A stretch of 64,000 nucleotides of DNA from Bradyrhizobium sp. SZCCT0148 (GCF_018129985.1 NZ_JAFCKT010000003.1:186001-250000), one strand, 5' to 3'. Shown: positions 1 to 8,638, numbered from the stretch's first letter. Translations and numbers: made by a program. The notes: generated from the letters alone by a model not told the origin.

Positions 1-681
1 GCGATCTTCGCGGTGCTCGGGATTGCCAACAACGCGCTCTATCTCGGCCTCGGCTACACCGGTCTGCAATCAGTCTCGGCCGGCCTCGGCGGCCTGATCG
101 TCTCGGCCAATCCGGTGTTTACCGCAGCGCTCGCCGCGCTGCTGCTCGGCGAAGGCATGACTTGGCGCAAGGCAAGCGGCCTGCTGCTCGGCGTCATCGG
201 CGTGACGCTGATCGTCTGGCATCGCCTGTCGGTCGGCACCGACTCGCTTCACGGCATCCTCTTCACGCTGGCCTCGCTGGCCTCGCTCGTCGCCGGGACG
301 ATCCTGTTCAAGCTGCTGGCGCCAAAGGGATCGCTGTGGATCGGCAACGGCGTGCAGAACCTCGCTGCCGGCATCGCGCTAACGCCGGTTGCGCTGACCT
401 TCGCCGACGTGCACGCGATCGACTATACGCCCGGGCTGATCGGCGCCTTTGCGTTCCTCGTGCTCGGCGGCTCGATCCTCGCCTATTGGCTCTGGTTCCA
501 TCTCCTGAAAGTGTGCGGCGCCACCGCCGCCAGCGCCTATCATTTCCTGATGCCGCCGCTCGGCATGCTGTTCGCGTATCTGGTCCTCGGCGAGCATGTC
601 GAGGCGCGCGACCTGCTCGGCATCATTCCGGTCGCGCTCGGCATCTACCTGGTGACGCGGCCGGCAAAGCTTGTTTCGTAA
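1..681 (+). CDS. DMT-superfamily (EamA) permease, 5'-truncated by window edge
   Basis: Inner-membrane drug/metabolite transporter family protein. The reading frame is open from base 1, so the true start lies outside the window; 226 codons are visible before the stop. The visible part is a run of hydrophobic helices with small-residue turns, and it contains the EamA signatures of a conserved proline/glycine helix near SANPVFTAALAALLLGE and a matching second-half motif near FLMPPLGMLFAYLVLGE, which shows the internal duplication of EamA proteins. The substrate cannot be read from sequence. A metallo-hydrolase gene follows after 15 bp carrying a good ribosome site, so the two are probably cotranscribed. 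Confidence 0.85.
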   Translation, partial: AIFAVLGIANNALYLGLGYTGLQSVSAGLGGLIVSANPVFTAALAALLLGEGMTWRKASGLLLGVIGVTLIVWHRLSVGTDSLHGILFTLASLASLVAGTILFKLLAPKGSLWIGNGVQNLAAGIALTPVALTFADVHAIDYTPGLIGAFAFLVLGGSILAYWLWFHLLKVCGATAASAYHFLMPPLGMLFAYLVLGEHVEARDLLGIIPVALGIYLVTRPAKLVS

Positions 682-696
682 GAGGAGAGTTCTCTC

Positions 697-1470
697 ATGC
701 CCGTGACCATCACCCTGATCGGCGGCCCAACTGCGCTGATCGAGATCGACGGCTTCCGCCTGCTCACCGATCCGACGTTCGATGCGCCTGGCGCCTATCG
801 GCTGCCGCATGTGACGCTGGAGAAGACCATCGGCCCCGCGCTGGGGCCCGATGCGATCGGCCCGGTCGATGCCGTGCTGCTCAGCCACGACCAGCATTCG
901 GACAATCTCGACAATTCCGGCCGCGACTTTCTCCACAAGGTCAAGCGCGTGCTGACGACGGAGGCGGGGGCAAAGCGTCTCGGCGGCCATGCCGAAGGCC
1001 TTGCGCCCTGGAGCACCGCACATCTGAAGGATGGTGACGGCAACACGCTGACCATCACCGCAACGCCGGCGCGCCACGGCCCGGCCGGTATCGAGCCGCT
1101 GTCGGGCGACGTCATCGGCTTCGTGGTGGCTTCGAGCCGCAAGGATACCAGCACGGTCTATGTCAGTGGCGACACCACCTGGTTCGACGGCGTCGCCGAA
1201 GTGGCGCGCCGTTTCAAATGCGGCGTGGTGCTGCCGTTCGCCGGCGCCGCGCAGACGCGCGGGCCGTTCCATCTCACGATGGACACCAACGACACCATCG
1301 AGACGGCGCGCGCCTTCCCCGATGCGACGGTCGTGCCCGTGCACACCGAAGGCTGGGCGCATTTCCGCCAGAACAGCGAGGATCTGCGCAAGACGTTCGA
1401 TGTGCTCGGCTTCGGAACGCGGCTGCGGCTGCTGGAGCCGGGCGTTCCGACGGTGATCGAGGCGCCGTGA
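697..1470 (+). CDS. MBL-fold (UlaG-like) metal-dependent hydrolase
   Basis: Cytosolic protein of 257 residues from the metallo-beta-lactamase superfamily, closest in layout to UlaG-like hydrolases. The metal motif at about residues 62-70 reads SHDQHSDNLD, so the usual HxHxDH is rearranged and the last His is Asn. A later RHG (about 127) and SGDTTW (about 153) look like the remaining core motifs. The start ATG follows AGGAGAG at 7-8 bp. It lies directly behind a DMT permease, perhaps acting on a transported compound, but no substrate can be inferred. The family is secure; the number of metals bound is uncertain. Confidence 0.8.
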   Translation: MPVTITLIGGPTALIEIDGFRLLTDPTFDAPGAYRLPHVTLEKTIGPALGPDAIGPVDAVLLSHDQHSDNLDNSGRDFLHKVKRVLTTEAGAKRLGGHAEGLAPWSTAHLKDGDGNTLTITATPARHGPAGIEPLSGDVIGFVVASSRKDTSTVYVSGDTTWFDGVAEVARRFKCGVVLPFAGAAQTRGPFHLTMDTNDTIETARAFPDATVVPVHTEGWAHFRQNSEDLRKTFDVLGFGTRLRLLEPGVPTVIEAP

Positions 1471-1495
1471 GCTGACGCGTGGCGAACGCTCCCCG

Positions 1496-1602
1496 CCTCG
1501 TCATGGCCGGGCTTGACCCGGCCATCCCGTTCTTTGTCGCACACGAGAACAGTGGACGCCCCGGCGCCGAAGAGGCTTCGGCCGCGGGCCAAGCCCGGGC
1601 AG
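1496..1602. repeat. Dispersed palindromic (REP-like) element between convergent genes
   Basis: The intergenic space between the hydrolase and the convergent TIGR02186 gene holds the imperfect palindrome TGGCCGGGCTTGACCCGGCC (about 1504-1523), a small stem GCCGAAG-AGG-CTTCGGC (1566-1582) and a further GGGCCAAGCCCGGGC stretch. A related element occurs at 59322-59405. Neither stem is followed by a long T tract, so this looks more like a dispersed repeat that may also help end transcription than a canonical terminator. Confidence 0.55.
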
Positions 1603-1630
1603 GACGGCAAGTGAGCGGCAGTCTGCGCCC

Positions 1631-2401
1631 TCAATCCTTCCGGAACACGATCGACGCCATCCATCCCGTCATCAGCGCCATCGCGGCGGTGACGAGGCCG
1701 TAGATCAACCCGTTCTGCCGCGCAGTGGTGGCGACGAACTGCTCGAAGCCGACCTTGACGATCTCGAACGCTGTCTCGGTCTTGCCGATGAACGCGCCGT
1801 TCGCAAACAGTCTGATCTCGACCTCATAGGTGCCGATCGGCACCTCCGCCGGCAGCGGGATGCCGGTGCGGAACAGGGTCGGCGTCAGGAACGTGACGGC
1901 GCTGCCGTCCTCGCGATAGAGCCCGCGCTGGGTGCGCAGGCGGATGAAGGCCGAGCGGAACACGTCGTTCGGCACCACGTCGGCAAAGTCGCCACTGACC
2001 CGCTGGGTCAGCAGCACGTTGTTCAAACCGACCTGCTGCCGCCGCGCAATTTCGGGCGAGGTGATCGCGTCGAAGGGACGGTTGGCGAACAGCGCCAGAT
2101 AGCTCGGCACCTGCAGGAACTGGCGGTAGTCGGTGTTGATCCAGATGCCGAAGGTACGCTCTTTCCGCCGCGTCACCATGTCGGCGCGCGGGCCCATCAC
2201 GGTGACGACGAGATCATAGGCGGTACGATCGGCAGGCGTCGTCGCGTCCTTCTCGACCGAGCCGAACAGCACCAACTCCTCGCCGGAATAGTTCGGGGTC
2301 ACCGTGACGCGGTGGTTGGAGACCGACACGATCAGCCGCTCGGCGCGCGCGGCGGAGCCGAGCAGCAGGACGAGGAGAAGTGCGAGCGCTCCGCGCATCA
2401 T
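1631..2401 (-). CDS. TIGR02186 family (Alph_Pro_TM) membrane-anchored exported protein
   Basis: Protein of 256 residues with an N-terminal signal sequence (MMRGALALLLVLLLGSAARA), a long extracytoplasmic beta-rich domain and a single C-terminal transmembrane helix near residues 230-250 followed by RKD. This matches the alphaproteobacterial family TIGR02186/PF09608, whose members are typically next to a TauE/SafE permease. Here its ATG overlaps the stop of that permease by 4 bp (ATGA), so the two are translationally coupled and probably form one export unit. The biochemical role is unknown. The first of two tandem ATGs was chosen because it creates the overlap. Confidence 0.85.
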   Translation of the reverse strand: MMRGALALLLVLLLGSAARAERLIVSVSNHRVTVTPNYSGEELVLFGSVEKDATTPADRTAYDLVVTVMGPRADMVTRRKERTFGIWINTDYRQFLQVPSYLALFANRPFDAITSPEIARRQQVGLNNVLLTQRVSGDFADVVPNDVFRSAFIRLRTQRGLYREDGSAVTFLTPTLFRTGIPLPAEVPIGTYEVEIRLFANGAFIGKTETAFEIVKVGFEQFVATTARQNGLIYGLVTAAMALMTGWMASIVFRKD

Positions 2402-3315
2402 CCGCTTGCTCCGAACTCGCGGATGGTGAAGAGATCCGAGGGTTGGATCACCAGCTCGACCGCGAAGCGGATTCCGACCGAGAGGATCAGAAGGCCGAGC
2501 AGCAGCCGCAGCTGCTCGCCGCGGATCTTCTGCCCGGCACGGACGCCGAACTGCGCGCCGGTGACGCCGCCGACCATCAGGATCAGCGCCAGCACGGCAT
2601 CGACGAGATGATTGGTCACCGCGTGCAGCATGGTCGCGAACAGCATCGTGACCAGCGTCAGCACCATCGAGGTCCCGATCACCGTCGAGGTCGGCACGCG
2701 CAAGAGATAGATCATGATCGGCACCAGGATGAAGCCGCCGCCGATGCCCATGATGGCGCCGATGAAGCCGATCATGATGCCGACGATCACCACGGGGATG
2801 ACCGAGAGATAGATCTTGGAGCGCTTGAACCGCATCTTCAGCGGCAGGCCGTGGATCCAGTTGTGGGTCCGGCGCGGCGGCAGCGCGCCGCGCCGGGTCC
2901 GCAGCAGGGCGCGCAGTCCTTCCGAGAACATCAGGCTGCCGACGGTGGTGAGCAGCACGACGTAGGAGAGCGCGATCATCAGGTCGAGCTGGCCGAGCGC
3001 GCGCAGCTGCGTGAAGGTCCACACCCCGAGCGCCGTGCCGGTGACGCCGCCGCAGAGCAGGACGCCCGCCAGCGCCGGATCGATCGCACGCCGCCGCCAG
3101 TAGGACAGCGCGCCGGAGAACGAGGAGGCCGCGATGTGGCTTGCGACCGAGGCGACCGCCACCGCCGGCGTGATGCCGATGAAGATCAGCAGCGGCGTCA
3201 TCAGGAAGCCGCCGCCGATTCCGAACATGCCCGAGACGAAGCCGACCGCGGCGCCCATCGCCAGCACCAGGAAGACATTGACGGGAAGATCGGCGATCGG
3301 AAGGTAGAGCTGCAT
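2398..3315 (-). CDS. TauE/SafE-family (DUF81) sulfite/organosulfonate exporter-like permease
   Basis: Inner-membrane protein of 305 residues with about eight hydrophobic helices arranged as two related halves. Each half begins with the family's glycine-rich motif: GFVSGMFGIGGGFLMTPLL at about residue 26 and GFIGAIMGIGGGFILVPIM at about residue 187. TauE/SafE proteins move sulfite, sulfonates or related anions. The gene is first in a two-gene operon with the TIGR02186 protein, an arrangement seen widely in alphaproteobacteria and pointing to a partner role of the exported protein. The substrate is not determined by sequence. Confidence 0.88.
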   Translation of the reverse strand: MQLYLPIADLPVNVFLVLAMGAAVGFVSGMFGIGGGFLMTPLLIFIGITPAVAVASVASHIAASSFSGALSYWRRRAIDPALAGVLLCGGVTGTALGVWTFTQLRALGQLDLMIALSYVVLLTTVGSLMFSEGLRALLRTRRGALPPRRTHNWIHGLPLKMRFKRSKIYLSVIPVVIVGIMIGFIGAIMGIGGGFILVPIMIYLLRVPTSTVIGTSMVLTLVTMLFATMLHAVTNHLVDAVLALILMVGGVTGAQFGVRAGQKIRGEQLRLLLGLLILSVGIRFAVELVIQPSDLFTIREFGASG

Positions 3316-3681
3316 TGAAGGACCACGCTCCGGCGGGACGGATCGATTGCGCGGAATGCCCGCCGGACGGTCGGAACGATTGCGCGTCTTTCAATAGCGG
3401 AATTCGGAGCGGGGAGGGACCCGGAATTTCGGGCGTGGTGAATGGGCGAAGAGGAGAGTGTGATGAAGCTTGGCGTCATCGCAGAAGCGCCCTCCCCCCG
3501 CTTGCGGGGGAGGGTCGGGGAGAGGGTATCCCCAACAACGGGACAATCCCCCAGAGGATAGAACCTTCACCCGGCGCGCGCGACGATGCTTCGCATCGCC
3601 CGGGACGCGCCGACCTCTCCCGCAAGCGGGAGAGGTGCACCGAACTTGTGGTTCACTTGGTTCGATCTAAATGCTGGCGCC
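3316..3681. repeat. Intergenic region with two REP-like palindromes
   Basis: No credible gene is present in these 366 bp. Two palindromes are seen: CCCTCCCCC-GCTTG-CGGGGGAGGG-like at about 3490-3514 and CCTCTCCCGCAAGCGGGAGA (continuing GG) at 3615-3636, in roughly inverted relation. The connecting sequence includes CGACGATGCTTCGCATCGC. The same core recurs at 60600-60736 and a degenerate copy lies near 53600-53645, so this is a dispersed repeat family rather than a gene-specific terminator. It separates the TauE operon start from the end of the podJ-like gene. Confidence 0.7.
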
Positions 3682-6600
3682 TCAGTGTGCAGCCGAGGCC
3701 GACTTCTTGCTCGCAACCGCCTTCGGTGCCGGCTTGATGCTTGCCTGCGGCGCGCTGTCCCAGCCGCCGTTCGGGGCCGCGACATTGACCGCGTCGTCGG
3801 GCTGAGGCTCGGCGCTGAAGGTCTGGATCGCGAGCTTGGCGGCCGCGAGCGATTGCGGGTCGAGCCGCTTGGCGACGTCGTCGCGCTTGCCGGATGCGTC
3901 AGTGTCGCCCTGCGCGGCGGCGAGGCTGAACCATTTGTAGGATTCGGCCAGGTTCTGTTCGACGCCGATGCCGCGGGCATAGAGGATGCCGAGGTTGAAC
4001 TGGCTGTCGGCGACGCCGCGATCGGCGGCCTTGCGGAACCACATTGCCGCGCTCTTGTAGTTGGCGCCGCGTCCGCCGCCGTCGGCGTCGAGCACCGCGA
4101 GATTGTGCATCGCCTTGGCGTTGCCGCGCTCGGCGGCCTGGGTGTAGTAGCGGCGGGCGATGTCGGCGTCCTTCTTCACGCCGAGGCCCTTCTCGTAGAG
4201 CGTGCCGAGGCGGAAGGTCGCGGGGATCACGCCGGCCTGCGCCGCGCGGTCGTACCACTTGGCCGCTTCGTCGTAATTCGTGGCGACACCCTTGCCTTCG
4301 GCGAAGCGCAGGCCGATCTCGTAGGCCGCGGTCGCATCGCCCTTCATCGCGGCGGTGCGCAGCAGCGGTCCGCCGATCCCGTCGGGCAGTTTTTCGCTCG
4401 GCGGCACCTGGATCATGCCGAGCTTGGCGCGGCTCGTGCCAGACAGCGCGCCGGTGACGTCGCTGCTCGCGGCAGGCTGCGGCACGGCTGCGGCGGGCGC
4501 CGGCGGAATCTCGACCGAGGCCGAGCTGGCCGGGCCGGGCGCAGCAGCGGCCGGCGGGGCGTTGTTCTGGGATTGCCGTCCGATCGGCGTCGGCGAGGTC
4601 ATCGATGGCGTGACCTGCTCGGGCGTGGTGGGCTTGTTCTCGATCACCGGCGGCGGCGGAGCCTGCGGCGCCGGCTGGCTCGACGTATTGTCCATGGCCT
4701 GCGGCGACGGCGGCGGGCTGCCCTCGAGCAGGTTCATCGCCATCTTGAAGGTGCCGAGCACGATCACGACCACGCTCGCGCCGACCAGCAGCGAGCGGAT
4801 CTTCGAGGTGATGGTGGAGCTGCCGTCCTTGCCCTTGTCCTTGGCTTGATCGGCGCCGACCTTCGCACCCCCCTTGGCACCGCGCGCCGGCTTTTCCGGC
4901 TGCGCGGCGGCGGCCTGGGCGGCGCGGCGGGCGGCCGCGATGAAGCTCGACGACGACACCGGCTCTTTCGCAGCAGCGGGAATGTCGCTGATCGCGCTTT
5001 CGGATGCGGCGATGCGTTCCGACGGCGTGGCAGCGCGTCCACCCGGCCGTGTGCCCGGCTCGAGCGGATGATCCGGCGGCAATTCCGGCGCGAGCGCGGC
5101 GCGCGTGGGCGCCGTGTGCGGCTCCAGGATCTCGCTGATCGCGCGCGGCGGCACCGGTGGTGCCGATGGCACCGGCGGCGGCGCGGCGGGAGCAGCGGCA
5201 TGGAATTCACGCGGCGCGGCGGAGAAGGCGGCTTGCGCGAAGGCGCTTTGGCCGTGTTGATGCGCGGCAGGGTTCGGCAGCTCGGGCTTGGGATCGTATT
5301 TCGGCTGCTGGGCTTGCGGCCGCGTCTCACGCGCCATCGGCGGCGCGGGCTCCATCGGCGCGGCCATCGGCATCGGCTGCGGCATCGGCTGCGTCGCAGC
5401 GGCCGGTGGCGCGGTGCGCACCGCGCGCAGATCGCCCTCGATCATCGAAAGGCGGTCGACGACATGGCCGAGCGCGCTGTGGACGGCGTCAAGCGAATCC
5501 TGGGTCGTGCGGTTGGTCTCGACCTGGCTGAAGCGGATGTCGGACAGCTCGCGCTTGACCAGATCGACCATTCCGGAATCGGCCGGGGCGGCGGAGCTGC
5601 GGCTCTCGGCCAGCGCGGAATAGGTCGCCTGCTGCCGCTCGAGATGCCTGAGGATGTCGTGCAGCCCGTCCTCGACGCGGCTCAAATTGCCGTTGCGCGG
5701 ATCGGCGGCGGTTTCGATCCGCTCGAGCAGATACGAAACGCGCTGTTCGAGATGGGCAAAGGTCGAGGCCGAATCGTTGCCGACCTGCATGCGGTCGAAA
5801 CGGTCCGACAGCGCGCGGATGGCGGATTCCAGGTGCTCGGTGCTCTCGGTGGCCTGCGGCCGCTCGCGCGTTTCCAGCGCCGCCGTGAGCGCCGCGATTC
5901 GCTGCTCCAGCACCGCAAAGCTGTCGCCCTGGCCGGAGGCCCGGGTGACCTGGTCCACCTTGGACGACAGCAACTGCACGTCTTCGGACAGGCGTGCCAG
6001 CGCTTCGTTGGAGGCGACGTTGGAGACGATGCCGCGCAGCGCTGCGATCGCGCTTTCGAGCTGCTGCACCGTCGAAGGATCGTCATTGGCGCGCAGGATC
6101 AGGTCGAGCTTGGCGCCGAGATTGCGGATCGCCTCGTCATAGCCGGTGAGCTGCTCCGCCGGCGTCAGCGTGCGCAGCACCTGCTTGATGTCGGACAGCG
6201 CGTGCTCGATGCCCGACAGCACCTGACCGTCGGTGCCGTTGGAACGCGTCTCGTCGATCCGTCGGTGCAGCGAGCGGATCTCGTTCTCGATCGACTCGAT
6301 CGCGCGCCGCGGCATCGCCTCGGTGATGGCGTTGCGGATCTCGGCAAGCTCGCTGCGGAACGCATTGATCGCCTGCTCGGTATTGTCGGGGCGCTGCAGC
6401 GACTCGATCTGGCTCGTGATCTTGAGCAGATGGCGCTCGAGCGCGGAAAAATCCGGCCCCGGCTGCGGTGGCGGCGGAGCATAGGCAGGCGCGGGCGGCG
6501 CCATCGGAGGTGCGGAAGGAGCTGCCCAGGGAGTTGCATTGGGCGCGATCGGGGGCGCGGCGCGCGGCGGCATTTGCCGCGGCGTGAAGCCGTCGAGCTC

Positions 6601-7179
6601 GCTCTGTCGCGCGGTGATCTCGGCGACGGCGACGTCGAACGAAGCGGGGCTCAGGGGCGGGGCGTTGCGATAGACCTGGGCTGCCGCACGCTCGACCGCA
6701 TCGGCCTGGCGCTGGCGCGCGTCGGCCGGCGCGGGACGCGGAGCCGGAGGTAGCTGCGGTTGAGGCTGCTGCGGCCTCGAGATTTGGGACAGCCGCGCAT
6801 CGAGCCGCGAGATCGCATCGTTGAGCTGGCGCGCAACGCCCTGCTCGCGCGCGGCGTCCGGCCGCGACGGGTCCTGCCGCGACGAATCCTGTCGTGAGGG
6901 ATCCCTGCGCTGCGCGGGCTTGGAGATCCGTTCGATCTGCTGGGTGATCGCGTCGAGCCGCTGGTGGATGTCGGCGACTTCGCGGCTCTCCTGGTTCGGC
7001 GCGGGCGGAGCTTGCGGACGCTGGTCGTTAGGCTCGCGAAAGTTCGGGGGAGCAGTCTCGCCGAGGGTGGAGTTCAGCCAATCGTTGAGTGACATGCCGG
7101 CACGACGCGCAGCAGCTTCGGCCCGCTCCCTGACGGATGGATCGATGCCGTCAACACTCCACGATACGCGCGAATTCAT
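3682..7179 (-). CDS. PodJ-like polar localization protein with Sel1 repeats
   Basis: Large protein (1165 residues) with the domain order of Caulobacter PodJ. An N-terminal ribbon/helix-like motif (SWSVDGIDPSVRERAEAAAR, then GMSLNDWLNS) is followed by a long predicted coiled coil at about 250-590 and Pro/Ala-rich linkers. A single transmembrane helix near 795-815 (LLVGASVVVIVLGTF) precedes a periplasmic part with about four Sel1-type TPR repeats near 943-1106. Unlike PodJ of Caulobacter I see no peptidoglycan-binding domain at the C terminus. PodJ organises polar signalling and cell-pole development. An in-frame start 69 bp upstream exists, but the ATG at 7179 places the conserved WSVDG motif at the very N terminus as in PodJ. 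Two GANTC sites and a CtrA-like motif lie upstream. Confidence 0.8.
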   Translation of the reverse strand: MNSRVSWSVDGIDPSVRERAEAAARRAGMSLNDWLNSTLGETAPPNFREPNDQRPQAPPAPNQESREVADIHQRLDAITQQIERISKPAQRRDPSRQDSSRQDPSRPDAAREQGVARQLNDAISRLDARLSQISRPQQPQPQLPPAPRPAPADARQRQADAVERAAAQVYRNAPPLSPASFDVAVAEITARQSELDGFTPRQMPPRAAPPIAPNATPWAAPSAPPMAPPAPAYAPPPPQPGPDFSALERHLLKITSQIESLQRPDNTEQAINAFRSELAEIRNAITEAMPRRAIESIENEIRSLHRRIDETRSNGTDGQVLSGIEHALSDIKQVLRTLTPAEQLTGYDEAIRNLGAKLDLILRANDDPSTVQQLESAIAALRGIVSNVASNEALARLSEDVQLLSSKVDQVTRASGQGDSFAVLEQRIAALTAALETRERPQATESTEHLESAIRALSDRFDRMQVGNDSASTFAHLEQRVSYLLERIETAADPRNGNLSRVEDGLHDILRHLERQQATYSALAESRSSAAPADSGMVDLVKRELSDIRFSQVETNRTTQDSLDAVHSALGHVVDRLSMIEGDLRAVRTAPPAAATQPMPQPMPMAAPMEPAPPMARETRPQAQQPKYDPKPELPNPAAHQHGQSAFAQAAFSAAPREFHAAAPAAPPPVPSAPPVPPRAISEILEPHTAPTRAALAPELPPDHPLEPGTRPGGRAATPSERIAASESAISDIPAAAKEPVSSSSFIAAARRAAQAAAAQPEKPARGAKGGAKVGADQAKDKGKDGSSTITSKIRSLLVGASVVVIVLGTFKMAMNLLEGSPPPSPQAMDNTSSQPAPQAPPPPVIENKPTTPEQVTPSMTSPTPIGRQSQNNAPPAAAAPGPASSASVEIPPAPAAAVPQPAASSDVTGALSGTSRAKLGMIQVPPSEKLPDGIGGPLLRTAAMKGDATAAYEIGLRFAEGKGVATNYDEAAKWYDRAAQAGVIPATFRLGTLYEKGLGVKKDADIARRYYTQAAERGNAKAMHNLAVLDADGGGRGANYKSAAMWFRKAADRGVADSQFNLGILYARGIGVEQNLAESYKWFSLAAAQGDTDASGKRDDVAKRLDPQSLAAAKLAIQTFSAEPQPDDAVNVAAPNGGWDSAPQASIKPAPKAVASKKSASAAH

Positions 7180-7320
7180 GACTCTGTCCGGTTCCGACTC
7201 CGGCGCCCCACCCGGCGCCTCCAGTCTCCCCACGCGTGCCGGTTGCAAGACAATCGGATTTGGCGCGGGTCGTCTGCCTCGAAAACCGACTTTTGTCCGT
7301 TACGGTAAATAACGGGTTAA
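7180..7320 (-). promoter_or_regulatory. Candidate cell-cycle promoter region of podJ-like gene (CtrA-like box, GANTC sites)
   Basis: Upstream of the podJ-like start the gene-sense strand carries TTAA-CCCGTTA-TTTA (7320 to 7306), one mismatch from the CtrA consensus TTAA-N7-TTAA. Two GANTC sites, the CcrM methylation target, lie at 7180-7184 and 7196-7200. CtrA, GcrA and CcrM link transcription to the cell cycle in alphaproteobacteria, so polarity-gene control of this kind would make sense. The motifs are short, so chance occurrence is possible. The rest of the gap up to 7468 shows no gene, only a small inverted repeat CGTTCTT/AAGAACG near 7398-7424. Confidence 0.4.
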
Positions 7321-7468
7321 GGAACGCGTCGCCGGTGTCTTAAAGTTGGGCGGGGGAACCGGGAGGCTTGCACCAATGCTGGTCATGCCCGGGCGTCACG
7401 TTCTTGCGGACCTTGCGAAAGAACGTCGATGGCCGCGTCAAGCGCCGCCAAGACGAAGCGGAGGGCCC

Positions 7469-8059
7469 TCAGCCCTTGCCCTCGCGCTTGCCGTCTTCCA
7501 GCGGCACCACGGTGGCCTTGCCGCTCATCGCCGACAGTGCATCGAGCGCCTCCTCGCAGAAGTCGGCCACCATCTGCTCGTGTCTGGCGCCGAGTCGAAG
7601 CAGCAGCAGGTTTCCGAGATCGAGCCGGCCCTCCGCCGTCCCCTCCGGGAAGCGCTTCTTCAGGATGCGCTCGTAGTTGGCGTGGCGGTCGCGGTGGTGC
7701 TCCAGCCGGGCCATCAGATCGGTGCGCAGCGGCTCGATGTCGATGCTGTCGAGCGCATGGAGGCGGACCAGGAGGTCGTCCTTGGTCGAGGCCGGGGTGC
7801 TTGGCCGCGCGGCCCAGTGCCGCAGTGCTGTTCGCCCCTCCGGAGTGAGCGTATAAACCAGCTTGTTGGGCTTGCCTGTCTGCACGACCTCGCGGCCCTG
7901 GATATGGCCGCGGTCGCGCAGCTTGGAGAGCTCCCGATAGATCTGCTGGTGGTCGGCCTTCCAGAAGAAGCCGATCGAGGAGTCGAAAGTCTTGGCGAGC
8001 TCGTAGCCCGTCATCGGGCGTTCCGTCAGGCATGCGAGGATGGCGTCGCCCAGGGCCAT
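7469..8059 (-). CDS. PadR-family transcriptional regulator
   Basis: DNA-binding repressor-type protein of 196 residues. The N-terminal winged helix (about 1-90) has the PadR signature MTGYELAKTFDSSIGFFWKADHQQIYREL and wing residues GKPNKLVYTLTPEG. The C-terminal half is the helical PadR dimerisation domain (VirulAcAC-like). It is divergent from an NTF2-like gene, and strong dyads in the shared 195-bp gap look like its operator. PadR proteins usually respond to phenolics or other small lipophiles; the ligand here is unknown. Confidence 0.88.
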   Translation of the reverse strand: MALGDAILACLTERPMTGYELAKTFDSSIGFFWKADHQQIYRELSKLRDRGHIQGREVVQTGKPNKLVYTLTPEGRTALRHWAARPSTPASTKDDLLVRLHALDSIDIEPLRTDLMARLEHHRDRHANYERILKKRFPEGTAEGRLDLGNLLLLRLGARHEQMVADFCEEALDALSAMSGKATVVPLEDGKREGKG

Positions 8060-8101
8060 GACAGGTCTCCTTCTCCAGCATCGACCAACCCGCTTGACTT
8101 T

Positions 8102-8136
8102 ATGCGCATCCGCGCATATGCGTCAATGTGCATATG
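8102..8136. promoter_or_regulatory. Candidate PadR operator: overlapping dyads
   Basis: Two perfect inverted repeats overlap: ATGCGC-ATCC-GCGCAT (8102-8117) and CATATGC-N8-GCATATG (8115-8136). They lie 43 bp upstream of the padR start and about 120 bp before the divergent NTF2-like gene, the expected place for an autoregulated PadR operator. Confidence 0.5.
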
Positions 8137-8254
8137 AAAGATGCGGGGCGGCGTCAAACTCCGGCCTGTAAAGCGTAACGAAATCAACCAGCTCGCTACT
8201 GTGCATGGGGTTGTTTTCGCATTTTTTACATGGCCTTGAGGGAGGCACCCGAGA

Positions 8255-8638
8255 ATGACCGGTCTCGACTCCTGGTACGCCTACATGAAGTCTCATGATC
8301 GCGCCGCGCTCTGGGACCTCCTGCATCCCGACGCCGTCTTCGAAAGTCCCGTGGTGCATTCGCCGCAGCGCGGGCGCGACATCACCTTCAAATATCTTTC
8401 CAGCGCCGAGAAGGTGCTCGGCGGTCCCGGCTTCACCTATGTCGGTGAGTGGACCAGCGAGCGCGGCGCCGTGCTCGAATTCAAGACCATGATCGACGGC
8501 ATCGAGATCAATGGCGTCGACATCATCAGCTTCGATGCCGAAGGACGCATCACGCATTTCAAGGTGATGGTGCGGCCGCTCAAGGCGATCAACATGCTGC
8601 ACCGTCTGATGGCGGAGCAGCTGGCCGCCCAATCATGA
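8255..8638 (+). CDS. NTF2-like (SnoaL-type) family protein
   Basis: Small cytosolic protein of 127 residues with the cone-shaped NTF2-like fold. It shows the opening MTGLDSWYAYMKSHDRAALWDLLHPDAVFESPV, the central FKYL segment and the C-terminal strand pattern EINGVDIISFDAEGRITHFKVMVRP. Such proteins are isomerases, hydrolases or ligand-binding subunits; no catalytic Asp-His pair is convincing. The ATG at 8255 follows GGGAGG at 6-7 bp. It lies 102 bp before the beta-oxidation operon in the same direction and is divergent from padR, which may control it. Confidence 0.8.
   Translation: MTGLDSWYAYMKSHDRAALWDLLHPDAVFESPVVHSPQRGRDITFKYLSSAEKVLGGPGFTYVGEWTSERGAVLEFKTMIDGIEINGVDIISFDAEGRITHFKVMVRPLKAINMLHRLMAEQLAAQS

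Noticed and set aside
3586..6753. Open frame of 1055 codons on the plus strand opposite the podJ-like gene
   Set aside because: It is antisense to a gene with clear domains, is Arg/Gly/Ala-rich with no family motif, and results from codon bias in GC-rich DNA.
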